A stretch of 64,000 nt of DNA from Hyposmocoma kahamanoa (lineage: Eukaryota; Arthropoda; Insecta; Lepidoptera; Cosmopterigidae), in contig NW_020653855.1 in assembly GCF_003589595.1 (NCBI RefSeq), positions 1,382,489-1,446,488 of the forward strand. Reading direction: 5' to 3'. Positions 46,201 to 58,600 of the stretch are shown here, piece after piece. The number at the start of each line of letters is the position of its first letter. The first letter of the stretch is position 1. Made by a program: the position numbers and the translations under genes. Below the pieces are notes generated by a model. The model was not told the DNA's origin and searched no databases. It saw only the letters and a list, made by a program, of their open reading frames with translations.

Positions 46201-48030
46201 TTGTGAGGTTCGATTCTTTCAATACACCGTGATGAGGCATTATATAAGAATACTTATCGTTATAGGTGGTGTTGGGAGTCATGTGACCTAAGTCAATGTA
46301 CTCCTGTATGAAATTGCAATATTTTTCTTTGAATGAAGGGTCTTTAGCAAAACGTCTCTCCAATGAATGAAATCTGGTTGAGGCTTGGTGATAGAAATCG
46401 CCCAACAAATCAGGTGACCTTTTGAGAGGAATTTTTACAACAAACCTCCCATCATACCGTCTTTCAGTTGTTTCTAGGAAAAATCGTTCACACTCCTCTT
46501 CCTCCTTTGTAGTTTTGCGTGGACAGGGCACAGACTCTAACTCAAAAAATATGTCTAGCTGACTTTGTAATTTAAATTCATTTAGGAAATGGCAGTGGAC
46601 TGTATGATTTTTAGATTTGCTTTTATTTTCCTTTTGTGTAGGCACAACTCCCGATACTAACCATCCCAATTTGGTTTCGCTGAGTATTGGCTTGTTTTTT
46701 CCTAAAGAGATACGACTTTGTCCTAATACATTCCAAAAAACTTCAGCATTTAGCAACACGCTTATTTCATAGGGAATGTTGAAACTAGGATCAGCCAGTT
46801 GTAAATGAGAGGGAATGCGTAGTGGAGTAATAGTAATACGTGCTGTAGGTAAAAGTTGAGTAATTTGAGGCACAATGAAACAATCTACTTCTTGTGTAAA
46901 TGTCTTAGTGCGGGATGACAGACATAGACTTGATCTTTTGTGTATGTATTGTGTTTTGCAATTTAGTCCTTCAACTGTGGTTGAGGCTGATTGGGTTGGC
47001 AATTTGAGTTTCTTGCTCAGCTCATTTGTGATAAAATTTGTAGTGCTGCCATTGTCCAGCAAGGCGCGAACTGTGTGTTTTCTACCATCACTACCTACAA
47101 TATCTACGAGAGCAGTGGATAAAAGGACATAGCTGTGTCTATTTGTAGAAGACAGAACTATGTCATGCTCTGTTTCCTCTTCCTCAGCCAGAGATTCAGT
47201 CTCATTATGCTTATGTATGTGTACCTGTTCCTGTGGATATGGCTCCTCCTGCACGTTTGCATCTGTATATGAAGAAGTGTCTTGGTGTGAAACCAATATA
47301 ATGCGCTCACTCTCCCTGTTACTGACTGAAGTTGATGTTGTATTGTCAGTATGCAGCATTGTGTTGTGTATCCTTTCGCAAATCCTGCAAGGTCCAAACT
47401 TGTATTCATTTATGTTAAGTTCCTGTCTTAGGCAATTTGCACACAGATTTAATTGTTTCACCTTTTGTAGCTTAACATTGAGAGGCAGTGATTTGAATTT
47501 CAAGCATTGGTAAATGGGATGAAACTGCTTGCAATAATTGCATTTAATTGAGATAGATGGTGAATTTGTGATGAAGGATTTAGTTTTAGAGCTTACTGGC
47601 TCACTATGCCTTCGCCTGGGATCAGTGCGTTCCAAAGATTCTAGAAGATCTGCCTGACCTTTCAGAAAAGTTATGAACTTGTCCAGACTGGGTAGCTCTT
47701 TACAAAAATTGTTGTGTTCTCTCCAAGCCCTACTGGAAGTGACATCTAACTTACTGGATGCCATATGTATTATTAATACATCCCAGTTCTCTGTTTTGAT
47801 TTTGAGTATGTTGAGTGCTCTTAAATTTTTATTTATATTGTCTATCATGCTTCTCAAAGCAACAGAAGACTCCTTTGCAACAGTTTGAATATCTAATAAT
47901 GACTGAACGTGATTACTAATCAACAATTTATCACTATGATAACGTTCACATTATGTTTCCCATGCAACATCATAGTTGCTAGCAGAAAAGTCCAAAGACG
48001 AAATTACTTGTTTAGCAGCATCCTTTAAAG
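43278..48030 (-). pseudogene. BEL/Pao retrotransposon gag-pol, decayed
   Basis: The order on the minus strand is gag, protease, reverse transcriptase, RNase H, integrase. 48030-47926 holds gag start remnants with a stop (LKDAAKQVISSLDFSASNYD). 47926-45638 is a 762-residue open frame with gag (SRAWREHNNFCKELPSLDKF), Cys/His knuckles (CNYCKQFHPIYQC), protease LLDNGSTTNFI, reverse transcriptase SDCEKMYRCVL and the YVDD box. 45638-44873 (RNase H part, FDPLGLVNP, HAFCDASLQALY) is split by frameshifts. 44873-43278 is a 531-residue integrase frame with the H2C2 region, VSTDYCGP, YSDNGTNFVG and HFNGLAERSVQSVK carrying the D, D, E residues. The 5' end is cut where the 48034 repeat begins. Confidence 0.9.
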
Positions 48031-48033
48031 TCA

Positions 48034-48126
48034 GGCCACACAGACGCGGTATAGCGGGAAAAGCGTTTCGGGGCGGACCTGCGGGAAGCGAATGCGTGCC
48101 GGGGCATGCCACACCATACATAGCAG
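48034..48126. other. GC-rich junction between BEL/Pao gag and the repeat block
   Basis: From 'gtcaggccacacagacgcgg' the base composition jumps to GC-rich and gag similarity stops. This may be the end of a DNA transposon inserted in the gag region. No matching opposite end was found. Confidence 0.4.
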
Positions 48127-48585
48127 ACCCGAGTGTAGTTCGTGACGGGACAGCGGCACGAAGGCGGCCGGTGTGACACCAAAAGCGTCACGCCACATTT
48201 CATTTTCAACACAAATAAAGAAAGGTCCATGTCACTATCGGATAGTGATGTAGAAGAACTTCTTTAAACTTTTGTATGGGGTGTTAAAGTTACCTTGAAA
48301 AAAAATCTGCTAAAAATTTCAAGAAAAAATTAAATACATATTTTTTTAGTGCTGAAACTAGAGTTTACTAGAGTAATTCGGGCTTTCTTTGGCATTGTGC
48401 TCATTAGCTGGGCTGTTTCGGGTTACCGTTACAAAAACTAGAACAGCAAAATTAGCAAATTTGTAATTGTAGTACTTAAAAATGGGGTACAGTGCGTACA
48501 TTTTCAACATTTTTCATTAAAATGCTTATATTACAAAAACAAAATGACTCCGATTTTTTAAATATTTTTTTTTCTGGGTAGTTAC
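48127..48585 (+). repeat. Direct repeat copy 1
   Basis: 'cccgagtgtagttcgtgacg' to 'aatgactccgatttttt' matches 50693-51045 in the same orientation. Copy 1 has about 115 bases that copy 2 lacks (around 48270-48395). Confidence 0.75.
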
Positions 48586-48713
48586 AAACTAGGCAATATT
48601 CTGTTCCCAGGACACCCTGTATACTTACTTTGAAGGTTTTGAATCAAACTATTCATATGAACAGAAATTGTTTATTTAAAAACATTTAAAAAATTCTATA
48701 ATCTTAACACAAT

Positions 48714-49600
48714 TAAGTTGAATCATATTTTTTCAGTGAGACTCACTGGGCATTTTCATTATAACAAATAATAGGTATCTAAGATTTGTAGAATCAACAA
48801 TAATAATTGCATTTAACTACTGTACCTACGTACTTTATTATTAACAATCTATATACGTAATTAACTTGAAACTTCTTTTTCTATCAGTCCAAATGGGCAT
48901 TTTTATTTTAATAAATAATAAGTACCTATCTAAGATTTGTATAACACCAATTTTTTTGTTTAAGTCATGTATCTACATAAGTGCATTATTATGAACAATC
49001 TTGACATAGTTAATTTGAAACTTCTTTTTCTATCTGTCTCACATCACTTTTTATTTTGACAAATTATTATTTGTCATCTGATTATGCAATTGAAATGTTA
49101 ACTTGAAACTTCTTTTTGTAGCAAACTCACTGGGCGTTTTTATTTTAACTAATAATATGTACCTATCTAAGATTTATGTAACAACAATTGTATTTAACTT
49201 ATGTACCTACTTATATTATTATGGGCAATTTTAACATAGTTAACTTGAAACTTCTATTTCTAACAGACTCGCTGGGCATTTTTATTTTAACAAATAATTA
49301 ATAGATAATAATATAGATATAAATATAGTACAATAAATAAAGATATAAAAGGTCCCTGTCGAAAGTTACATTATTATGAACAATCAACAATCTTAATACA
49401 TTTAATTCAAACTTCTTTTACTATCAGTCTAATGCTGGCTTCCTACGGCCCATGATTTTTTATTTTAACAAATAACAGGCGTCTAAGATTTGTAGAATCA
49501 ACAACAATTCTATTTGATTTTATGTACTTACTTAAATTATTATGAACAATGCATAATTGCAATTATACTTAACTTATGTACCTACTTATACACTCGGGAG
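48714..49600 (+). repeat. Degenerate tandem array, units of about 150 bases
   Basis: Units begin near 48714, 48862, 49011, 49099 (short), 49241 and 49402. The common core includes 'aacttgaaacttctttttct', 'gggcatttttattttaa' and 'acctatctaagatttgt'. Very AT-rich and non-coding. Confidence 0.75.
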
Positions 49601-49929
49601 CAATGAATCCGAGTCACTAACATAAAAATCAACATCTCAGAACTAACAATGCAAACTTATTCAAATAAAAAGTGTTTTGTAGACCATTTAATACTCTAAT
49701 AAAAATTATAAAACTCCTTTATTGCTATATAAAACACTTTCTATTTATTAAATTAGCATTCATCGTTTCTGATATATTGAGGTTTATGTTTGTGTCCCAG
49801 ATTCCTTGCTAGTATTACTATTCTTTGTAATAAGTCTTATTACATTTTTTATGTTATCACAGCATTAATTCAGTACCGTACCTCTTGGAATTACCCTGTG
49901 CAGCTTAGTCTTCAACGATATTACTGGTA

Positions 49930-50761
49930 TCATAATGGGAAAAACAAGTCTTCAGGAATTTGTTGCAATGAAACTGGGATACTTTCTTGATCATTATTAC
50001 TTGTTGTGCTAATTAAGGTAAATGAAGGAGATTGTACCGGTGCTACTGAAATTTGATTTTCTTCTAGGTCGTTCAGTTCAGCTTCTGTAAAAATGTGTGC
50101 AAGTTTCAATTTGATTTCGGCTTGAATTGTGGGTTTCAGTTTTTTAAAAGTTTCTGCATAACTAATAAACAGGTAATCTACGACGTCATGTTTTTTTCTT
50201 ATTATTTAAATAATTGAAAACTTTATTCACGTCGCCTTGAGAGCCTAATTTCCTTTTCGTTGGAGGTATTGGCATAGCTATCTCTGGTGAAGGTGGTATT
50301 TCTGGCGGTGGAAGAGGTATCTCACAGTTGATTGTTATTGATGGAGACGTTTTCCACAACGTACCTATTCGGCCAGCTAACATAGAAATGGCAAGTCCAT
50401 AGACGTCCCATGCAATGTGATATTGAAATGACAATCTTCTTCAAACTTTCAATTCCTCGTACAAATCAAAGATCGTCTGATTATGCAATTGAAATCAGAG
50501 AACAATTTGTCAATTATTTTAATAACAATTAAAAAAATAAAAAATATACTCACGACGTTGATTTAGCTCCTTGGAATAGTTTCCCAAATAATTTCTGTTT
50601 TTATAATTTCTATCACTTGTATTAAATAAACTGGGGTATGATTGCACCAATGAATGATATAAGTTTTTCCCGTTAGTATTATTAGTTAGTCCCGAGTGTA
50701 GTTCGTGACGGGACAGCGGTACGAAGGCGGCCGGTGTGACACCAAAAGCGTCACGCCACAT
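49930..50761 (-). pseudogene. MADF-BESS domain gene, frameshifted
   Basis: MADF-BESS proteins are insect DNA-binding regulators, also carried by some DNA transposons. On the minus strand, 50761-50560 encodes a MADF start: LYHSLVQSYPSLFNTSDRNY then KNRNYLGNYSKELNQR, followed by a donor GTGAGT. A second exon (about 50480-50190) carries a Pro-rich linker (PLPPPEIPPSP) and KRKLGSQGDVNKVFNYLNNK. There the frame ends at TGA, but removing one A from the run at about 50190-50197 opens a frame running to a stop at 49930, starting HDVVDYLFISYAETFKKLKP, a BESS motif. Exon joining in the MADF C-terminal part is not clean. It is probably a dead gene or a transposon accessory gene; an assembly error in the A run is possible. 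Confidence 0.65.
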
Positions 50762-51045
50762 TTCATTTTCAACACAAATAAAAAAAGGTCCATGTCACTA
50801 TCGGATAGTGATGAAGAAGTGATGAAGGGGTGTTAAAGTTACCTTGGCATTGTGCTCATTAGCTGGGCTGTTTCGGGTTACCGTTACAAAAACTACAGCT
50901 AACAACTAACAGCAAAATTAGCAAATTTGTAATTGTAGTACTTAAAAATGGGGTACAGGGCGTACATTTTCAACATTTTTCATTAAAATGCTTATATTAC
51001 AAAAAGAACATGACTCCGATTTCTTTAATATTTTTATTTCTGGAT
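50693..51045 (+). repeat. Direct repeat copy 2
   Basis: It matches 48127-48585, with a deletion after 'gttaaagttacc'. Its start overlaps the 5' end of the MADF-BESS pseudogene, so copy 1 is probably a partial copy of the same larger unit. Confidence 0.75.
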
Positions 51046-51370
51046 AATGTAATAGGTAAGTGAACAATGGCAATATTTTCGTATGCCAGTAATGAAATGA
51101 ATGTCTTTCCATCCATTTTCGGTGTACACAGTTCATAATTTTTGTAAAATTATAGCAGGTTATATTTAGGTAAGAAATTATACACACTTCCGAATACCAT
51201 TTTTGAAAACTTGTCTTACCGTCCATTTTAGGTGTACACAGTTCATAATTTTTGTAAAATTGTAGAAGAAACTAGGTAGGTAGGTGAGAAATTGTAACAC
51301 TTCGGAATGGCATTATTGAAAAGTCATCTTTCCGTTCATTTTATGTGTACACAGTTCATAATTTTTCTAT
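51046..51370 (+). repeat. Tandem repeat, units of about 110 bases
   Basis: 'tgtacacagttcataatttt' occurs at about 51123, 51233 and 51346 with preceding 'tccattt' and 'gaaa' segments conserved. Three copies, non-coding. Confidence 0.75.
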
Positions 51371-52134
51371 GCAAAGTGAATTTTGCAGAATCAAAAAAGT
51401 GCCAACTAAAGGTTGTTGCAGGGCAACAACGTAAAGATATCGCCGTTGAATATGTTAGCAGCTCTAAGCCCTGAAAAAGGCAAAAACATAAAATGTTGAC
51501 TGTTTATTTAATTAAATATAGATAAATCATTATCGTAATGCGATATACTGATGGTAATAATGATAAAATAATGAACGAGGTAAATTTAGATAAGAAGATA
51601 GTTATAAGTACTGTTGCTAAATACAACACCAAGAATTGGACTTGTCTTGCTTCTGGTCTCGGTCTTCCTGCAAGAGTCTCGCAAATCTTGCGATTAATAA
51701 TAATAATAAAATCGTTTATTTATCTCAACACATTAATAAGTAAAATTAAATATAAGCTCTACACAGTGTTTAGTAACAATAGTGGTGTGAGATAAAAAGG
51801 TCTGTAACTCAGCACAATGGTAGAATGTTACACAACGCCGGTGATATTCTGCCACAGCCTTCATAAAAGAATTAGAACTAACAAATTGCTACTTATCAAA
51901 ATATCATATTGTAATGGTTCCTAGAAAAAGTGACAATGAGGGTTCAGGTTCAGGTTTTATAACAACGCAACAAAGTGCATTTTGAGTACATATTGACATA
52001 GGTATGTAACTCACTATAAGATACGAAGGCCAACCTAATGACGAAAATAATTTTAAAATATTATACGTTCTTACTGATTGATTTTAGATATTTATTTATT
52101 TTTATATGATAGTTAATATTTATTTAGTAAATGT

Positions 52135-52210
52135 ATGTTAAGTCAATATGCGGTGGCCCATGGACTCAGGTATAATGCTAAGAAAAGTGAGCTGCTAGTT
52201 TTCAAAGCGG
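52135..52210 (+). pseudogene. Non-LTR reverse transcriptase fragment at the gap edge
   Basis: The frame reads YAVAHGLRYNAKKSELLVFK, a short motif just C-terminal to the polymerase active site in jockey-like elements. It runs into the assembly gap. Confidence 0.6.
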
Positions 52211-52610
52211 NNNNNNNNNNNNNNNNNNNNNNNNNNNNNNNNNNNNNNNNNNNNNNNNNNNNNNNNNNNNNNNNNNNNNNNNNNNNNNNNNNNNNNNNNN
52301 NNNNNNNNNNNNNNNNNNNNNNNNNNNNNNNNNNNNNNNNNNNNNNNNNNNNNNNNNNNNNNNNNNNNNNNNNNNNNNNNNNNNNNNNNNNNNNNNNNNN
52401 NNNNNNNNNNNNNNNNNNNNNNNNNNNNNNNNNNNNNNNNNNNNNNNNNNNNNNNNNNNNNNNNNNNNNNNNNNNNNNNNNNNNNNNNNNNNNNNNNNNN
52501 NNNNNNNNNNNNNNNNNNNNNNNNNNNNNNNNNNNNNNNNNNNNNNNNNNNNNNNNNNNNNNNNNNNNNNNNNNNNNNNNNNNNNNNNNNNNNNNNNNNN
52601 NNNNNNNNNN
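52211..52610. other. Assembly gap (400 N)
   Basis: Exactly 400 unknown bases. It ends 8 bases before the CXE-2 coding-exon acceptor, so it may hide a 5' non-coding exon or promoter. Confidence 0.99.
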
Positions 52611-52620
52611 TTTTTCAGAC

Positions 52621-55600
52621 ATGTCGTGTAAAATTAAAGTGGAACAAGGCGTGTTGCAAGGGAAGGAGTGTATTTCGTGTTATGGAAAGAAATACTACAG
52701 TTTTGAAGGGATACCTTACGCTAAACCTCCAGTTGGGAAGCTGAGATTTCGGGTAAGTAAAATAGAAATCGCATGGGAGCAGATGTGAATAAGTTTCCTT
52801 TTATGGCACCAAGTGACAGAAAGCACAAGTCATACGCCTCCTGGCCATAGAATTTGCAATGACACTCAGATCTTTAAGCCGCAAAGATGTTTTGAAAATA
52901 TATAATTAAATACGGAATCGCACGAAATCATTCCACCAGCTCCTTTTTAAAATCGCGGCACTAAGGGTCGTATTCCAGAACTCTACTCAATACTCAAGTC
53001 AGGATTTGAGCAGACTTGAGTATGATTTCAAGCACTGGAAATACAACCCTAATGGCAAGGACTTGAGTATGATTTCTAGTGCTTTGATTCATACTCAAGT
53101 CCTGACTTGAGCATTGAGTACAGTTCTAGAATACGACCCTAAGAGTCTATGCACACGGCGTGTTTTATACGCGCCCAGAGAATAAAGAATAAGAGAACGG
53201 ACACTCTCCGGCTCTCCCTAGTTTTAGATACCGCACCATGCCCCGCACATTGCCGGTCACATGGACTGAAGGACAACAACGCTGCCGGCGAGCCGTTTTC
53301 GGGCGAAGACGGCTTTGATATTTAAATAAAGTTTCCATTTATTCATTACGAAACTTGTACGTTAACATATAACATCATTGTACGTTACTATTTATAATGA
53401 TCGTGAATTGTATACGGCTGTTTATCATCATTTTCCAAAAGATGAAACTCATTATGTTATTGTTTTCTTAATTTATTTACTGCAGAGTAATATACATGTA
53501 TAAAAAATACAGATTTATTTAATCAATATAATGAGACGCCATAACTTCGCGAATTTTCTATTCATATTGCCGATAAATATTACGTAGGTAGTGAATATAT
53601 CTAATTATTAACTAAACTTGGACAAGCTATTTCAAATATCTTGGTTACCATAACATTTTAAGTGTTTTTAACATTGACTTACAAATAAATGGACGACGGG
53701 TCTAATACAAAAACCACGAAAAAAATGTCCCAAGTCAACCTATTTAAACGTAGTGACATGTAAAGGAATATGAAAAAGCTAAAACGTTGAATTTAAATTG
53801 TAATGTCATTGCAGTACTGTCTAATTTTGCTTGCTTCGCTGTCAGTCGAACAAACGAAGACTAAAACGTGAATGACGCTCTGTATACTATTTTAACGCCC
53901 TTTAAGTTCGGACACTTTTTAGCGCGGACCCGACGTCCATATAATTGCAAGTCAATGGTTTTTAATATATTTTTGAAATAAATCGTCAATATTACTCTAG
54001 TTAGTGAATTAATGAAAAATATAACAATATACCGATATAAATACCTAATAGACATGTACAATAATTAGGATTCTATTAATAGAATCATAGATAATAGATT
54101 CGCGTTAGATTTTTTTTTTGTAGTAGGTAAATAATTTTCGACCGTTGAATGGAGTGTCCGGGGTGTGACGCGCCGACGACGCGCGTTTAAGCGTGTTGTC
54201 GTCCATATTCATTAATCAGCAGTCTATCGTAGTCCACTGCTAGACATAGGCCTCTCCCAATGCGCGCCATTTCGCCCGGTCCTCAGCTCGTTACATCCAT
54301 CTGCTGCCAGCAACCCTTAGCAAATCGTGAGTCCTTCTGGCCAGATCCTACACTATGTTTGCCGAGCCGTGGTCTCCACTCCAGAGCTCGCATCCCCCAT
54401 CGGTTATCGGTTCTTCGACCAGCCCACTGCCACTTCAGCTTGTTTATTATACCAGCTTTGTCGACGACGATTATTAATACAAAGATCTTGGACCTTTTCA
54501 AGATGAACATGTAGGCATTACATAGGTGTGAATGCTCTATCGGGTGAGATGAAGGTCAAATGCGCACTTTTTTTAATCATAAAAATCTTAATCAGGATTT
54601 GATAGTAAAGGCATTAGGCCTTTCCTTCAACATTGAAAAGGATGCATTTGAGTTAAGCGGCAAGGTTATAGCTGCACCTGAAGTAGAGACTAAGCGTACT
54701 GTATTAAGTTCCATAAGTAAATTTTTTGATCCAATGGGTTACGCTGGCCCTTCAGTCGTCAAGGCTAAAATAATTTAACAACAGATGTGGAAACACAACC
54801 TAGATTGGGACGCACCTCTTCCTTCCAAACTTCAAAAAATATGGAAGAAGTTTCATTCTTCAATGTACAATATGGATAAAATCTCGAGACTTACATCTAC
54901 ATGAAGCACAAGAAGTGGAATTGCTCGGATTTTCTGATGCATCATCTGACGCATATGGTTGTTGCATATTTTGAAGGTGCAAAACGTTGATAAAAAATAT
55001 CACATAAATCTCTTATTTATTATTATTTTTTATTTATGCGCCAAATCTCGTATTGTTGGCTTAGATTCCAAATTAACTATTCCAAAACTAGAACTCAATG
55101 GAGCCTTACTTTTATCTAAACTAGTTTCATAGGTCTTAACCATAATTAGTAACGTAAAAGGAATATTTCTATTTTGTGACTTAAAAATAGCTTTGGGGTG
55201 GATAAACACTGTTGAGGAGAAATTATCATCATATATGGCTAATCGTGTCAAAGAAATTAATAAATTAACTAATGGTATGACATGGAAGTTCACTCCAGGT
55301 TTGGCAAATCCAGCAGATATTCTGTCTCGCGGTGGAGATCCCAAGGATATTTTACATAACTGCTTGTGGTGGCATGGTTCTGATTATTTAAAAAACAATT
55401 TCTACTATTTTCAATTATCAGATGTAGAGTTCCCTATTTCATTGTTTGATGAGCAAGTAACTCAAACCTCAAATCTTTCTACTGACAATTGCATAATGCC
55501 ATTCTTTACAAGGTTTTCAAATATCAATAAAATGCAACGAATTATGTCATATATGTTAAGGTTTATTAACAAATGTAAGAAACTCTCGACAAATACAGGT

Positions 55601-58600
55601 TATATTACAGTTTTAGAACTTCAAGATTCTTTACAAGTTATCATACGATATGTTCAACATCATTATTTCTCAAAGGAAATAGATTGCATAAAAAGGGGTG
55701 TTGACTATAAAACAAATTCTAGTTGTCATCTAAAAATGTTACACCCTTTTGTCGATGATAAAAACATTCTTAGGGTAGGCGGGAGATTACAAAATTCTAA
55801 TCTACCGTTCAATAGGAAATTTCCAATAATTTTGCCTAAAAGGTGTGACGTAACTCGACTCATAATTCTAAATGACCATTTAATTTTATTACATGGCGGT
55901 CTTTTAAGTCGTTGTATTGCCAATATAGTTTTGTATCATACTGTGACTACTACCTATTTGTTAAGAATACTATAGAAATACTTATTCTAATATATGTAGT
56001 TATATATTTTGTTTAAATGTATCTTAAACATTTTAATATTTAAGTTGTGACTGAAGTGTCAATAGGTGGTTTATTTTAATTTCATGCGCGGGCGCAATTA
56101 TGTCAACGACATACAATTTCTTTTTTTTTTGTTAAATACTTTTTCTTCCTTTGCAATTTATTTATTTTTGTTTCTTTTGTTTAATCACAATTGTTTTTCA
56201 TTTTGGCATTTTCAGTACATTTTATATTTACAATACATTTTTTTATTTATAATTCAATATAAATCCTGCAGTCATTATGTAACGCGGATTCTTACAGCTA
56301 CCTTGCCCAACGCATTAGCACGCTGTCAGCATCTTGGGCTCCTTGCCGCCTGGACCTAATTATATTCACATAATCTAATCCTAGTTTTAGTTTCTAGTAT
56401 TTAAGCTTTTATTGTACCTTATCTGTATATTTTAAAATTAATCTCTAATAAATAACTAATTAAAACCTTTATACATATTCTTTTTCCAGGACCCGCAAAA
56501 ACCAGACACCTGGTCTGGTATACTGGATGCAACAAAACCAGGCCCAAAATGCAGTCAAATGAATCCATTATCCGGAAAGGGGGTGGAAGGATCCGAAGAT
56601 TGTCTATATCTAAACGTGTACACGCCGAGTTTGCCACAAGAAGAACTAGAAAAACTTCCAGTGATATTCTTTGTCCATGGCGGCAGTTATCTTTTTGGTC
56701 ATGGAGACTATTACAGACCTGACTATTACATAGATAAGGATGTTGTTTTGGTAACCATAAACTATAGACTTCACATACTTGGATTCTTATGCCTTCATAC
56801 CGAAAATGTACCAGGAAATGCTGCATTTAAAGATACAATAATGGCTTTAAAATGGGTTAAAAATAATATAAAATACTTTAACGGTGATGAGAACAACGTA
56901 ACAGCGTTTGGGGACAGTGCGGGAGGTTCTGTAACGTCATCGTATACTGTTACGAAAATGGCAGACGGTCTTGTTCACAAAATAATCACACAATCTGGAG
57001 TTTGTATTTCTGATTTGTTGTTTACCGAAGAAGATCCTATAGCAAAGGCTAAACAAGTAACTAATCTTCTTGGCAAAGACCTAAAGGACATTAATGAATT
57101 ATATGAATTTCTCCTAAATGAGCCAGTTGAAAATTTAGTATCAGCTGTTATGACAATTGAAATGGCAAGACCACCGTATATTATAAATTGTCATTTCTTA
57201 CCCGTCGTCGAAAAAAAATTCGACCACGTTGAGCCGTGTTTCGGAGAATTCCCTCTAGTTACTATACTGAAAAACAATCATAAAAAGCTACCATTTTTGA
57301 CAGGTGTAACCTCTCATGACGGCGCTTTGTTTGCTCAAAAAGATGGAAATATATCATATGTTGAGGACACACAAAGATTTATTCCGAGATTTCTGTCCTT
57401 GCCACATGACAGTCCCAAATCAAAGAAACTTGGTAGAGCATTGCATGAGTTTTACTTTAAAAACGAACCAATAAATGACAGCAAAAAAGAAGAATACGTT
57501 AACTTCCTATCAGACGCTTACTTCATTCGAGATGCGATACAAATTTGCGAACTATACAACTATGAAAATGTGCTTATGTATAATTTTCGTTATTCTGGCA
57601 ATATGAGTACGAGAATAATGAAGAATCTCGGCATAAAGGGAGCGACTCACGGAGACATAGTTCAATATCAATTTTATAGGAAAAGCAAACACGAGAAACG
57701 TGACGCAAACGATGAGAACATTATTAAATTTCTAAGCGAAGCTTGGTGTAGTTTTGCCAAAAATGGGTGAGAATAATTTCATACTTTAATTGAAAATTGT
57801 CAGAACGCTTGAAATAAAATAGTCTTCCACAAAATTGAGCCGAACTTGAAAACAAGAAATGTGACGTCATGCGGACCACGATGTCACACTACATCGACCT
57901 TCACTCTGTCACACTAGGTCACATTTCGTAGGACTATTAATAAACTTTGAATTACCTTAACAAACCACCACAATGTCACACACTACGTCCTTCACTCTGT
58001 CACACTAGGTCACATTTCGATTACCTACTTTGTACTGAATTACCCTAAAAAATGTCATTTAATTGCATTCTGGTAATTGTCTACAAATTTTATGCCTTTA
58101 TTATTTATTATCCCTTCCTCTCCTTTCCATCAGCGGACCACCCGTGCCGGACTGCGTTGCCACAGATGGACGGTCAGTTCAATACCGTCCCGCACTAAAA
58201 AGTTTGGCAACTCGTTTTTATGCCGAACCATCAAATTGTGGAACCAACTCCCGGCGCATGTATTCCCTCCCCTCTATAACATCGGGTCCTTCAAACGTAG
58301 TGTGAAGAAGCATTTGACCAGACCGGCAAAATGATAGTGACGGAGTGAAGATATTTGTGTTTTCCATCCGTTACTCTCATCTCTGGACTGTATTCGCACT
58401 TTCCATCAGGCGCGGTGCAGTCATTTTGCCGAGTCACAATAAAAAAAAAATATTAAGTCAATCTACATAGGTAATATTGTTCGGTAACATGTGAATTTCC
58501 CGCATTAACTTTTTAATATAGACACAAATGTGAAAATGTCTTTATTATTTCAGAATACCAACATGGTCGAACCAGCGTACAAAATGGCTGCCTTACAACC

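Noticed and set aside
48231..48270. Plus-strand start MSLSDSDVEELL as the beginning of a Harbinger-type transposase
   Set aside because: The frame stops after 12 codons in copy 1 and is changed in copy 2, and no DDE catalytic region was found in the block.
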